This document shows, in pieces, positions 48,119-56,172 of a stretch of 64,000 bases of DNA; within the stretch, counting starts at the first letter, position 1, and every line of letters starts with the position of its first letter. The stretch is from Nocardioides currus. Lineage in GTDB: Bacteria; Actinomycetota; Actinomycetes; Propionibacteriales; Nocardioidaceae. The translations under genes and the position numbers were made by a program. The stretch is taken from the NCBI RefSeq assembly GCF_003057875.1, contig NZ_PYXZ01000001.1:62001-126000 (forward strand), in the 5' to 3' direction. Under the pieces are notes generated by a model. The model saw only the letters and a program-made list of their open reading frames with translations, ran no database searches and was not told the DNA's origin.

Positions 48119-49201
48119 ATGTGCTTCCCACTGTCCGTCCGCGTGCGCGACCCACTGTGGTGGAACGACGTCGTCCAGCTCGCCAAGACCGCGTTGGCCG
48201 CCGTCGTCGCATGGGTGGTCGCCGAGCGGGTGCTCGACCTCCCGCAGCCGTTCCTCGCCCCGTGGGCCGCCCTCCTGGTGGTGCACGCCACGGTCTACCG
48301 GACGGTCTCGCGCGGCCTGCGGCAGGTGGTCGCCACCGTGATCGCCGTGCTGCTGGCCTCGGCCGTCGGCGAGCTGCTGGGGTTGAGCACTGTCTCGGTC
48401 GCGACCCTGCTCGTGGTCGGGCTCGTGGTCGGGGCGATGCCGTGGTTCGGGGCCGAGGCGACGACCGTGGCCACGACGGGGCTGATCGTGCTGACCACCG
48501 GCTTTCGTGACGACACCGTGCTGATCTCGAGGCTGTTCGACACCGGCATCGGGATCGTCGTGGGCCTGCTGGTCAACCTGCTGGTCTGGCCGCCCCTGCG
48601 ACGACGGGCCTCCGACCGGGCCCTCGACCGCATCGACGACGGCATCGGCGCGCTGCTGGTCGACGTCGCGGAGGGCCTGCGCGACGATGTCACCGTCGAG
48701 GACGCGACCGCCTGGATCGACCGCAGCCGCGACCTCGACGAGGAGATCGACCAGGCCTGGGCGCTCGTGCGGCAGGCCGAGGAGAGCGCGCGCTGGAACC
48801 CCCGACGCTCCGCCCGCGAGGTGCGCGACCCCGGGCGCTCGCACGCCCTGCTCCGCCGGATGGAACAGGCCATCGCGGAGATCCGCAGCATGGCGCGGAC
48901 CCTCGGCGGCCAGAACGCCCACCGGGAGCGCTGGGGGGACGTCTTCGCCGGGCCCTGGATCGAGATGCTCGGCGACACCGGTCGCGCGACCACCGAGGCC
49001 GACCCGGCGGCGATGAGTGCCGTCCGCACCCGCCTCGAGGCCCTCACCGACCAGCTCCGCTCGAGCGAACGAGCGGCGGACTGGCCGGTGTACGGCGCAC
49101 TGATCATCAACCTGCGCAACATCCTCGACGCCATGGTGGACGTCGCCGCGGCCAACCCGATCGGGCAACCCCCGCTCCCCATGGGTCGCCGCCGCCCCTG
49201 A
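48119..49201 (+). CDS. Aromatic acid exporter / FUSC family membrane protein
   Basis: A 360-residue protein with about six N-terminal helices (residues 17-165) and a long cytosolic helical domain (170-350). The N-terminal text QLAKTALAAVVAWVVAERVLDLPQPFLAPWAALLVVHATVYRTVSRG is characteristic of the ArAE/FUSC (DUF939-like) family, which includes AaeB, an efflux pump for hydroxybenzoic acids. Given the neighbouring catechol and phenol genes, export of toxic aromatic acids is plausible. CATGCT lies 6 bases before the ATG. The gene ends just before the 83-bp repeat array. Confidence 0.85.
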   Translation: MCFPLSVRVRDPLWWNDVVQLAKTALAAVVAWVVAERVLDLPQPFLAPWAALLVVHATVYRTVSRGLRQVVATVIAVLLASAVGELLGLSTVSVATLLVVGLVVGAMPWFGAEATTVATTGLIVLTTGFRDDTVLISRLFDTGIGIVVGLLVNLLVWPPLRRRASDRALDRIDDGIGALLVDVAEGLRDDVTVEDATAWIDRSRDLDEEIDQAWALVRQAEESARWNPRRSAREVRDPGRSHALLRRMEQAIAEIRSMARTLGGQNAHRERWGDVFAGPWIEMLGDTGRATTEADPAAMSAVRTRLEALTDQLRSSERAADWPVYGALIINLRNILDAMVDVAAANPIGQPPLPMGRRRP

Positions 49202-49209
49202 GCGTCCGC

Positions 49210-49611
49210 CCGCGGCGGTGAGCCAGCCACCTTCCGTCGACCGAGAACGTCGGTCACGCACCGCCGGAGCGGGCGAGTCGCGACGACACACCCCGCAGCG
49301 GTGAACCAGCCACCTTCCGTCGACCGAGAACGTGGGTCACGCACCGCTCCGCGGGTGAGTCTCAGACGACACACCCCGCGGCGGTGAGCCAGCCACCTTC
49401 CGTCGACCGAGAACGTGGGTCACGCACCGCTCCGCGGGTGAGTCTCAGACGACACACCCCGCGGCGGTGAGGCAGCCACCTTCCGTCGACCGAGAACGTG
49501 GGTCACGCACCGCCGGAGCGGGTGAGTCTCGGCAACACACCCCGCAGCGGTGAACCAGCCACCTTCCGTCGACCGAGAACGTGGGTCACGCACCGCCGGG
49601 GCGGGCGAAGC
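49210..49611. repeat. Five-copy 83-bp tandem repeat filling a convergent gap
   Basis: The core CCACCTTCCGTCGACCGAGA starts at 49227, 49310, 49393, 49476 and 49559, an exact 83-bp period. Each unit also has CCGC[AG]GCGGTGA, CGT[GC]GGTCACGCACC and a short stem CCGC/GCGG whose loop differs (CGGA, TCC, TCC, CGGA, CGGG) while the stem is kept. The gap lies between the end of the exporter gene and the end of the small membrane gene (convergent), so it carries both transcripts' 3' ends. The array explains the only gene-free stretch over 300 bases. Open frames through it look incidental. Confidence 0.9.
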
Positions 49612-49848
49612 TCACACCGAGGTGGGCGAGTCCCCGTTGGCGGGCTCGCCGGCCTCGGCGACCGGCTCGTCGCCGTACGCTCCGGCGTCCTTGGCCGCCT
49701 GGGCCTTGCGCAGCTGCCGGACCAGGCTCCAGCCGAGGAAGGCCACGGCGAGCGCGAGCAGCAGGAAGATGATCAGTGCCACCCACCCGGCCTTGACGTC
49801 CTCGGGCGCGGGGCCCTCGTTGGCGGCGGTGATCAGGAGCGTGAGCAT
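49612..49848 (-). CDS. Small single-helix membrane protein downstream of mca
   Basis: A 78-residue protein with one helix (about residues 21-42, AGWVALIIFLLLALAVAFLGW) and an acidic C-terminal tail (AGAYGDEPVAEAGEPANGDS). It starts 12 bases after the mca stop. As I recall, mycobacterial mca (Rv1082) is followed by a similar small membrane protein (Rv1083), so this is a conserved partner rather than a chance frame. The function is unknown. The gene ends at the edge of the 83-bp repeat array; the last unit runs up to the stop codon. Confidence 0.8.
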   Translation of the reverse strand: MLTLLITAANEGPAPEDVKAGWVALIIFLLLALAVAFLGWSLVRQLRKAQAAKDAGAYGDEPVAEAGEPANGDSPTSV

Positions 49849-49860
49849 GGGTCCAGTCTC

Positions 49861-50760
49861 TCAGGCGGGGTCGGTGATGCCGGCGAACAGGTCGTCCTCC
49901 GGGGTGGTCGAGGCGACGTGGCTCACCACGAGCTCGAAGTCCTCGGTGGGCCACGTCTCGGCCTGGACCTCGCGCGGGATGGAGAAGAACCAGCCGTCGG
50001 GGTCGATCTGGGTGGCGTGCGCGAGCAGGGCCTGGTCGCGCACCCCGAAGTAGTCGGAGCACGGCACCTTGGTCGTGACCCGGGCGTCCCAGTCGGGCCG
50101 CTCCTCCCAGTCCTTGAGCCGCTCGGCCCACGGCGACTCGAGACCGTGGGCCAGCATGGCCTCGTGCAGCGCGACGGCCTTGGGCCGGCTGTGGCCGTGC
50201 TGGTAGTAGAGCTTGAGCGGCTGCCACGGCTCGCCCGCGTCGGGGTAGCGCTCGGGGTCGCCGGCGGCGTGGAACGCCTCGACCGAGATCTTGTGGCACA
50301 TGATGTGGTCGGGGTGCGGGTAGCCGCCGTTCTCGTCGTACGTCGTCAGCACGTGCGGGCGGAACTCGCGGATCAGCCGCACCAGCGGCTCCGCGCCGAC
50401 CTCGACGTCGACGAGGCCGAAGCAGCCCTCGGGCAGCGGCGGCTTGGGGTCGCCCTCGGGCCACCCGGAGTCGACGAAGCCGAGCCAGTCCTGGGAGATG
50501 CCGAGGATGTCGCGGGCCCGCTCCATCTCCTGGCGGCGGATCTCGTGGATGTTCTCCAGGATCCCGGGGCGGTCCATCTTCGGGTTGAGGATCGAGCCGC
50601 GCTCCCCGCCGGTGCAGGTGGCGACGTGGACGTCGACGCCCTGGGCGACGTACATCGCCGTCGACGCCGCGCCCTTGCTCGACTCGTCGTCGGGGTGGGC
50701 GTGCACGTGCATCAGGCGGAACCCGGCTCGCGGTGCGGCTGGGGTGACAGGCTGCGGCAT
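49861..50760 (-). CDS. mca: Mycothiol S-conjugate amidase
   Basis: A 299-residue zinc amidase that cleaves mycothiol conjugates of electrophiles, releasing the mercapturate for export and regenerating GlcNAc-inositol. The zinc motif is HAHPDDE (residues 20-26) with a second site HPDH near 147, in YDENGGYPHPDH. The family extension SPWAERLKDWEERPDWDARVTTKVP is present and separates Mca from the MshB deacetylase. ATG 50760 is chosen because TAGACT lies exactly 7 bases upstream. It is divergent from the DUF4307 gene, with both promoters packed into 51 bases. Confidence 0.93.
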   Translation of the reverse strand: MPQPVTPAAPRAGFRLMHVHAHPDDESSKGAASTAMYVAQGVDVHVATCTGGERGSILNPKMDRPGILENIHEIRRQEMERARDILGISQDWLGFVDSGWPEGDPKPPLPEGCFGLVDVEVGAEPLVRLIREFRPHVLTTYDENGGYPHPDHIMCHKISVEAFHAAGDPERYPDAGEPWQPLKLYYQHGHSRPKAVALHEAMLAHGLESPWAERLKDWEERPDWDARVTTKVPCSDYFGVRDQALLAHATQIDPDGWFFSIPREVQAETWPTEDFELVVSHVASTTPEDDLFAGITDPA

Positions 50761-50767
50761 GCACCCG

Positions 50768-50773
50768 AGTCTA
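50768..50773 (-). promoter_or_regulatory. Leaderless -10 hexamer of mca
   Basis: TAGACT on the minus strand ends 7 bases before the mca ATG. Confidence 0.5.
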
Positions 50774-50799
50774 GGTTCTCCACGCTGGGCGCCCTTCTC

Positions 50800-50805
50800 T
50801 AGGCT
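50800..50805 (+). promoter_or_regulatory. Leaderless -10 hexamer of the DUF4307 gene
   Basis: TAGGCT ends 6 bases before GTG 50812. The mca hexamer lies 27 bases away on the other strand. Confidence 0.5.
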
Positions 50806-50811
50806 GGCGCG

Positions 50812-51219
50812 GTGACCGAGCCGCACCCCTCCCCGACCGACCTCGCCGAGAGGTACGGCGCTCCCGCGCCGTGGCGCCGTCCGGCGGCCGTCGTCGGGGT
50901 GGTCGCCCTGGCCGCCGTCTTCCTCGTCTGGGTCGGCTGGGTGGCGTGGGTCCACGGCACCCCGTCGGCCGAGTCGGAGCTGGTCAGCTTCGAGGTCACC
51001 AGCGACAGCTCCGCCGTGGCCCACATCGACGTCCAGCTGGAGGACGGGGCGGACGCCAGCTGCCGGGTGCGCGCGTTCGCCGAGGACCACACGACGGTCG
51101 GCGAGATCTCCTTCGTCCCCGAGCAGGGGCGCAACGACGTCGAGGTCCGCACCGAGCGCCGGGCGACCAGCATCGACCTCATCGGGTGCACGACGCCCGA
51201 CCAGGAACGCCCCCGCTGA
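50812..51219 (+). CDS. DUF4307 family membrane protein
   Basis: A 135-residue protein with a proline-rich cytosolic start (AERYGAPAPWRRP), one helix (about residues 25-46) and an extracytosolic beta-type domain with two cysteines (near residues 85 and 126) that could pair. It matches the DUF4307 family found next to mca and greA in many actinobacteria (M. tuberculosis Rv1081c, from memory). The function is unknown; steady association with mca suggests a link to thiol or envelope homeostasis, which is inference. Confidence 0.87.
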   Translation: MTEPHPSPTDLAERYGAPAPWRRPAAVVGVVALAAVFLVWVGWVAWVHGTPSAESELVSFEVTSDSSAVAHIDVQLEDGADASCRVRAFAEDHTTVGEISFVPEQGRNDVEVRTERRATSIDLIGCTTPDQERPR

Positions 51220-51266
51220 CCCGGTCCATTCGGGATCGTCGACCTGCGTGGATCGGCCCGGCTTGC

Positions 51267-51272
51267 TAGCCT
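51267..51272 (+). promoter_or_regulatory. Candidate -10 of greA
   Basis: TAGCCT would start transcription near 51279, leaving a leader of about 125 bases before greA. No convincing -35 is seen, and the leader contains no known RNA motif that I recognise. Confidence 0.35.
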
Positions 51273-51405
51273 GTTGGTCTGCCCGCCACGCAGCGCCTGG
51301 TCACGGCACTGCCGAAGAGCGCGAGCCACACGGCTCGGATGCAGACACACCACCACCACCACGTGGGACGCGACAGCTGCGTTTCGCTAGTAGGAGCACA
51401 CCGAC

Positions 51406-51903
51406 ATGACGCAGGACGCCGGCACCATCTGGCTCACGCAGGATGCCTTCGACAAGCTCAAGACCGAGCTCGAGGACCTCAAGGGTCCCCGTCGCGCCGA
51501 GATCATCGAGAAGATCTCGGCCGCCCGCGACGAGGGCGACCTGAAGGAGAACAGCGGCTACCACGCGGCCAAGGACGAGCAGGGCAAGCAGGAGGCCCGC
51601 ATCCGCCAGCTCGAGGACATGCTGCGGCGCGCCGAGGTCGGCGAGACCCCGGCCAACGACGGCGTCGTCGAGCCCGGCATGGTCGTGACGATCCGCTTCA
51701 CCGGCGACGACGACACCGAGAAGTTCCTGCTCGGCGCGCGCGAGAACCTCGCCGAGGGCGACACCCTCGACGTCTACTCCCCGCAGTCGGCCATGGGCTC
51801 GGCCATCAACGGCCACAAGAAGGGCGAGACGGTCACCTACACCGCCCCCAACGGCAAGGACATCCAGGTCGACATCGTCGACGCGGAGCCCTACCGCAGC
51901 TGA
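51406..51903 (+). CDS. greA: Transcription elongation factor GreA
   Basis: A 165-residue RNA polymerase cleavage factor that rescues backtracked complexes. The N-terminal coiled coil carries the acidic tip DEGDLKENSGYHAAKDEQGKQE (residues 43-65; D43 and E44 are the expected catalytic acids), and the C-terminal FKBP-like domain covers 85-165. AGGAG lies 11 bases before the ATG. A strong hairpin terminator follows the stop. The order DUF4307-greA is conserved in mycobacteria. Of normal length for the family. Confidence 0.95.
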   Translation: MTQDAGTIWLTQDAFDKLKTELEDLKGPRRAEIIEKISAARDEGDLKENSGYHAAKDEQGKQEARIRQLEDMLRRAEVGETPANDGVVEPGMVVTIRFTGDDDTEKFLLGARENLAEGDTLDVYSPQSAMGSAINGHKKGETVTYTAPNGKDIQVDIVDAEPYRS

Positions 51904-51915
51904 CCCGCGACGTAC

Positions 51916-51948
51916 CCGATGGCCCCTGCGACCTGCGGGGGCCATCGG
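51916..51948 (+). terminator. Terminator of greA
   Basis: CCGATGGCCCC pairs with GGGGCCATCGG, an 11-bp stem with an 11-base loop, starting 12 bases after the stop and followed by TCATTT. Confidence 0.8.
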
Positions 51949-51957
51949 TCATTTCGC

Positions 51958-52028
51958 GGGACGTCCGACGCAGCGGTCGCCCCGGCGGCCGGGTCGTCGG
52001 ACGTCCCGGCGGACGTCCGACGCAGCGG
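51958..52028 (-). repeat. Inverted plus direct repeat after ilvA
   Basis: GGGACGTCCGACG (51958-51970) and CGTCGGACGTCCC (51995-52007) are perfect 13-bp arms around a 24-base loop. GGACGTCCGACGCAGCGG at 51959-51976 is repeated exactly at 52011-52028, ending right at the ilvA stop. The hairpin can end ilvA transcription; the third copy needs another explanation. Confidence 0.75.
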
Positions 52029-53249
52029 CTACTCGTAGACGCGGTAGCCGGCCTCGCGCAGCTTGCCCAGCACGACCTCGGCGTGCACCTCGCCCCGGGT
52101 CTCCAGCTGGATCCGCACCTCGACCTCGTTGAGGTGCAGGCTCGGCGAGATGCGCTCGTGGGCGACCTCGAGCACGTTCGCCCCCGCCTCGCCCAGGCAC
52201 ACCAGCAGCCCGGCGAGGCCGCCGGGCAGGTCGGAGATGACCACGCGGAGGTAGAGGTAGCGACCGGCGGCGGCGAGGCCGTGGCGGATCACCTTGCTCA
52301 GCAGCAGCGGGTCGATGTTGCCACCGGAGAGCACCGCGACGGTCGGGCTGTCGAAGTGGGTCGGGGTGTCGAGGATCGCCGCGACGGCCGCGGCGCCCGC
52401 GGGCTCGACGACCATCTTGGCCCGCTCGACCAGCGCGAGCAGCGCACGCGAGAGCGACTCCTCCGAGACCGTGCGGATCTCGTCGCAGTGGTCGCGGACG
52501 GCGGCGAACGTGATGTCGCCGGGCCGACCGACCGCGATGCCGTCGGCCATCGTGGTCATCGTCTCCAGCGCCACCGGCGCGCCCTGGCGCAGCGAGCCCG
52601 GGAAGGCGGCGGCCCCCTCGGCCTGCACGCCGATGACGCGCACGTCGGGCCGGGCGGCCTTGATCGCGATGGCGATGCCGGCCAGCAGCCCGCCCCCGCC
52701 GGTCGGCACGATGACGGTCTTCACGTCGGGCTGCTGCTCGAGGATCTCGAGGCCGCACGTTCCCTGGCCGGCGACGATGTCCTCGTGGTCGAACGGGTGG
52801 ATCAGCTCGGCCCCGGTCTCGGCGGCGAACCGCCGCGCCTCGACCATCGCGTCGTCGAGGTAGCGCCCGTGGAAGCGGACCTCCGCGCCGTACCCCCGCG
52901 TCGCCTTCTCCTTGGGGATCGGTGCGCCCTCGGGCATGAAGACGGTCGAGCGGATGCCGAGGGTCGAGGCGGCCAGCGCGACGCCCTGGGCGTGGTTGCC
53001 GGCGCTCGCGGCGACGACGCCGGCGGCGCGCTGCTCGGGCGAGAGCCGGGAGATGCGGACGTAGGCGCCGCGGATCTTGAAGGAGCCGGTGCGCTGGAGG
53101 TTCTCGCACTTCAGGCTCACCGGTCCGTCGACGAGGGCCGAGAGCCAGCGCGACTCCTCCATCGGGGTGCGCACGGCGACGCCCTCGATGACCTCGCGGG
53201 CCTTCTCGATGTCGGCCAGCGTCACGCTGTCCAGACGGGGGTCACTCAC
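52029..53249 (-). CDS. ilvA: Threonine ammonia-lyase
   Basis: A 406-residue PLP enzyme converting L-threonine to 2-oxobutanoate and ammonia. The PLP lysine is K58 in GSFKIRGAY, with the phosphate loop TGGGGLLAG near residues 186-194 and SGGNIDP near 312. A C-terminal ACT-like domain (about 330-406) is present, but only one, as in the shorter catabolic/biosynthetic type found in actinobacteria; feedback control cannot be decided from sequence. The GTG start overlaps the AI-2E gene stop by 4 bases, so the pair is coupled. Confidence 0.92.
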   Translation of the reverse strand: MSDPRLDSVTLADIEKAREVIEGVAVRTPMEESRWLSALVDGPVSLKCENLQRTGSFKIRGAYVRISRLSPEQRAAGVVAASAGNHAQGVALAASTLGIRSTVFMPEGAPIPKEKATRGYGAEVRFHGRYLDDAMVEARRFAAETGAELIHPFDHEDIVAGQGTCGLEILEQQPDVKTVIVPTGGGGLLAGIAIAIKAARPDVRVIGVQAEGAAAFPGSLRQGAPVALETMTTMADGIAVGRPGDITFAAVRDHCDEIRTVSEESLSRALLALVERAKMVVEPAGAAAVAAILDTPTHFDSPTVAVLSGGNIDPLLLSKVIRHGLAAAGRYLYLRVVISDLPGGLAGLLVCLGEAGANVLEVAHERISPSLHLNEVEVRIQLETRGEVHAEVVLGKLREAGYRVYE

Positions 53250-54541
53250 TCGACAACCTCTTCCTCCACTGCGTCCTCCTCCTCGTCGGTCACGACGGGA
53301 GACTCATAGTCCTCCGGCTCGGTGCGGCTCGCCAGATGGTTCACCACGGCGTTGCCCGCAGCGACGAGGGGTACGGCGATGAGCGCGCCGGCCACGCCCG
53401 CGACCAGCACGCCGCAGCCGATCGCCACGATCACGCCGAGCGGGTGGACGGACACGAAGCGGCCCATCAGGAACGGCTGGAGGACGTGGCCCTCGATCTG
53501 CTGGACCAGGATCACTCCGCCGAGCATCAGCAGCGCGGTGAGCGGACCCTGGTCGACGAGCGCGACGAGGATCGCGACCAGGCCGGCGACCGTCGCGCCG
53601 ACCATCGGGACGAAGGCGCCGAGGAAGACCAGGACGCCGATCGCCAGCACGAACGGCACCCCGAGGATCGCGGCCACGATCATCACGCCGATCGCGTCGG
53701 CCAGCGCCACCAGCACGGTGGCCCGGACGAACTGGGTGAGCGAGATCCACGCGACCCGGCCCGAGCCGTCGACGTGCTCGCGCGCGGCGCGCGGGGCGAG
53801 GCGGACCATCCACGACCAGATCCGGCTGCCGTCGGCGAGGAAGAAGTAGGTGGAGAAGATGATGATGAAGAAGCCGGCGAAGACGTGACCGACCGCGGTG
53901 CCGACCTCGGTGACCTGGGTGAGCGCGCCGCCCTCGCGGGAGTTCTCGGTGATGGTCTTCTGCGTCGACTCGATCCAGCCGTTGAGCTGGCTGTCGCTGA
54001 GGTTGAGCGGGCCCTCGCGCAGCCACTCCTTGATCTGGCCGAGGCCGGTGACCACGGAGTCGGCGAGGTCCTGCGCACCGGAGGCGACCTGCTGTCCGAC
54101 GTAGGTGAGCAGCAGCGCGACGGTGCCGATGCCCAGCAGCATGACCAGCCCGGTGGCCAGGCCGCGAGGCAGTCCGATGCGCTGGAGCCAGCCCACCGCC
54201 GGGCTGACGAGCGCGGCGATGAGGAGCGAGATGGCGATCGGCAGGGTGATGACGATGAAGTAGGCCAGCAGCCAGGCGACGCCGTAGGTCGCCGCGGCGA
54301 TGATGATCAGCCGCCACGACCACGCGGCCGCGAGGTCGAGGCCCCACGGCACCTGCGCGCGGCTGAAGTTGCTGGATCCGGTGGTGATCGTGATCGGCTC
54401 GGGCCGGCGCTCGGCGCGCAACGTCGCCCACTGGTGTGCGAGCTGGGCCGTCAGGCGCTCCCCGAGGCGGGCGGCTTCGGTCCCCTCGTCCGTCGCGCTC
54501 GCGGGCTGTGCCTGCTCGGTCTCCCCGTGGTCCGTCGTCAC
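53246..54541 (-). CDS. AI-2E (PerM/YdiK) family transporter
   Basis: A 431-residue membrane protein with about eight helices. The family pattern is visible: WSWRLIIIAAATYGVAWLLAYF near residue 75, LISPAVGWLQRIGLPRGLATGLV-type text near 112-135, an extracytosolic helical stretch (170-210), FFIIIFSTYFFLADGSRIW near 232 and IGVLVFLGAFVPMVGATVAG near 300-320. Members export AI-2 or act as Na+/H+ antiporters; the cargo here is unknown. TAGCCT lies 6 bases before the GTG start. The acidic tail after residue 415 is poorly conserved. Coupled to ilvA by overlap, for no evident reason. Confidence 0.88.
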   Translation of the reverse strand: MTTDHGETEQAQPASATDEGTEAARLGERLTAQLAHQWATLRAERRPEPITITTGSSNFSRAQVPWGLDLAAAWSWRLIIIAAATYGVAWLLAYFIVITLPIAISLLIAALVSPAVGWLQRIGLPRGLATGLVMLLGIGTVALLLTYVGQQVASGAQDLADSVVTGLGQIKEWLREGPLNLSDSQLNGWIESTQKTITENSREGGALTQVTEVGTAVGHVFAGFFIIIFSTYFFLADGSRIWSWMVRLAPRAAREHVDGSGRVAWISLTQFVRATVLVALADAIGVMIVAAILGVPFVLAIGVLVFLGAFVPMVGATVAGLVAILVALVDQGPLTALLMLGGVILVQQIEGHVLQPFLMGRFVSVHPLGVIVAIGCGVLVAGVAGALIAVPLVAAGNAVVNHLASRTEPEDYESPVVTDEEEDAVEEEVVE

Positions 54542-54547
54542 TGCTGC

Positions 54548-54553
54548 AGGCTA
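54548..54553 (-). promoter_or_regulatory. Leaderless -10 hexamer of the AI-2E-ilvA operon
   Basis: TAGCCT on the minus strand ends 6 bases before GTG 54541. Confidence 0.5.
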
Positions 54554-54593
54554 CTCACGCGCGCGGGGCGCCGGCACACCCGCACGGCGCTGC

Positions 54594-54911
54594 TCACACC
54601 AGCATCGTGGCGGCGCCGGCAGCGGCGGCCAGCAGGATGGCGGCGGTGAGGAGCACGAAGACCACGTGGTTGGTCGGGAGCCGCTCGCCGGCCCGGATGG
54701 CCAGGTCGGCCGCCCGGAAGTGCACGAACCCGACCAGGCCGGTCAGCGCCCCCGAGGCCAGCAGGACCACGGAGAGGATCGTGGTCGCGGCCGACTGGTC
54801 GAGGAGGTGGAAGACGGCCACGCCCGCACCGATCAGCCCGATCGCCGTCCGCACCCACGCCAGGAAGGTCCGCTCGTTGGCGAGGGTGAAGCGGATGTCG
54901 GGCTCGATCAC
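54594..54911 (-). CDS. DUF202 (YidH-like) membrane protein
   Basis: A 105-residue membrane protein with three helices (about residues 20-38, 46-64 and 84-103). The family N-terminus DIRFTLANERTFLAWVRTAIGLI is diagnostic of DUF202/YidH. It begins 7 bases after the metB stop on the same strand and so is probably read from the metB promoter. Function unknown. Confidence 0.88.
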   Translation of the reverse strand: MIEPDIRFTLANERTFLAWVRTAIGLIGAGVAVFHLLDQSAATTILSVVLLASGALTGLVGFVHFRAADLAIRAGERLPTNHVVFVLLTAAILLAAAAGAATMLV

Positions 54912-54918
54912 GACTCGG

Positions 54919-56085
54919 TCACGCCTCGGCCAGGGCTTGCTCGAGGTCGGCCAGCAGGTCGTCGGCGGTCTCGATGCCCACGCTGAGCCGGATCAGGTCG
55001 GCGGGGACCTCGAGGTCGGTGCCGGCGACGCTCGCGTGGGTCATCCGGCCGGGGTGCTCGATCAGCGACTCGACACCGCCGAGCGACTCCCCGAGGGTGA
55101 AGACCTCGGCCCTGGCGCACACGTCGAGGGCGTGCTGCTCACCACCGGTGACGCGGAAGCTGACGATGCCGCCGAAGCGCTTCATCTGGCGCGCTGCGAC
55201 GGCGTGGCCGGGGTGGGAGTCGAGGCCGGGATAGATCACCTCGGCGACCTTCGGGTGCCTGGTGAGGAACTCGACGACCTTCTCGGCGTTGTCGCAGTGG
55301 CGGTCCATCCGCACCCCGAGGGTCTTGAGCCCGCGGTGGGTGAGGAAGCAGTCGAAGGGGCCGGGCACGGCACCCATGGAGTTCTGGTGGAAGGCGATCT
55401 TCTCGGCAAGCCCGAGGTCGCGGACGACGACGGCGCCGCCGACGACGTCGCTGTGCCCACCGACGTACTTGGTCGTGGAGTGCACGACGACGTCGGCGCC
55501 GAGGGTGAGCGGCTGCTGGAGGTACGGCGAGGCGAAGGTGTTGTCGACGACGAGCAGGGCGCCGGCGTCGTGGGCCGCGGCGGCGAGCGCCTCGATGTCG
55601 CCGATGTTGAGCATCGGGTTGGTGGGCGTCTCGACCCACACGATCTTGGTCCGGCCCGGCACGATCGCGGCCCGCGTGGCGTCGACGTCGGACACGGCGG
55701 CGGGGCTGTGGTCGAGGCCCCAGACCTTCGCCACCTTGTCGAAGAGGCGGAACGTGCCGCCGTACGCGTCGTCCGGGATGACCGCGTGGTCGCCGGGCGA
55801 GGTCAGCGAGCGGATCAGCGTGTCCTCGGCCGCCAGGCCGCTGGCGAAGGCGAAGCCGCGCTCGCCCTCCTCGACCGCCGCGAGCGCCCCCTCGAGGGCG
55901 GTGCGGGTCGGGTTGGCGGAGCGGCTGTACTCGTAGCCGCCGCGCATCCCGCCGACGCCGTCCTGCTTGTAGGTGCTGGTCGCGTAGATGGGCGGGATGA
56001 CCGCCCCGGTCATGGCGTCGGGCTCGTATCCGGCGTGGATCGCACGCGTCTCGAAACCGGTCTTGTCGGCACGTTCCTGGGTCAC
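54919..56085 (-). CDS. metB: Cystathionine gamma-synthase
   Basis: A 388-residue PLP enzyme of the Cys/Met metabolism family that condenses an acylated homoserine with cysteine to cystathionine. The PLP lysine is K206 in HSTTKYVGGH, with YEYSRSANPTR near residue 51, ASGLAAEDTL near 81 and VVDNTFASPYLQQP near 179. Cystathionine gamma-lyase is very similar; the neighbourhood (mca, greA, as around Rv1079) favours MetB. TACCCT lies 6 bases before the GTG start, so there is no room for a SAM riboswitch. Confidence 0.88.
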   Translation of the reverse strand: MTQERADKTGFETRAIHAGYEPDAMTGAVIPPIYATSTYKQDGVGGMRGGYEYSRSANPTRTALEGALAAVEEGERGFAFASGLAAEDTLIRSLTSPGDHAVIPDDAYGGTFRLFDKVAKVWGLDHSPAAVSDVDATRAAIVPGRTKIVWVETPTNPMLNIGDIEALAAAAHDAGALLVVDNTFASPYLQQPLTLGADVVVHSTTKYVGGHSDVVGGAVVVRDLGLAEKIAFHQNSMGAVPGPFDCFLTHRGLKTLGVRMDRHCDNAEKVVEFLTRHPKVAEVIYPGLDSHPGHAVAARQMKRFGGIVSFRVTGGEQHALDVCARAEVFTLGESLGGVESLIEHPGRMTHASVAGTDLEVPADLIRLSVGIETADDLLADLEQALAEA

Positions 56086-56091
56086 ACGGCG

Positions 56092-56097
56092 AGGGTA
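56092..56097 (-). promoter_or_regulatory. Leaderless -10 hexamer of metB
   Basis: TACCCT on the minus strand ends 6 bases before GTG 56085. Confidence 0.5.
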
Positions 56098-56128
56098 GAC
56101 CCCGGCGTGTCCGGGCCGGCAAACGGAA

Positions 56129-56157
56129 CGGCCGCCACCTCGGCGAGGTGGCGGCCG
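56129..56157 (-). terminator. Terminator of the surface-protein gene
   Basis: CGGCCGCCACCT pairs with AGGTGGCGGCCG, a 12-bp perfect stem with a 5-base loop, 15 bases after the stop codon at 56173. Confidence 0.85.
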
Positions 56158-56172
56158 ATCCCCGAGATGTTG

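Noticed and set aside
49210-49611. CRISPR array
   Set aside because: The 83-bp units are contiguous near-copies with no unique spacers, and no cas genes are present.
49550-50053. Open plus-strand frame starting inside the last 83-bp repeat (text beginning MNQPPSVDRERGS)
   Set aside because: It begins in the repeat and runs antisense through the small membrane gene and mca, both of which have family support and conserved order.
56086-56128. SAM riboswitch in front of metB
   Set aside because: The -10 hexamer lies 6 bases before the start codon, so the transcript has no leader.
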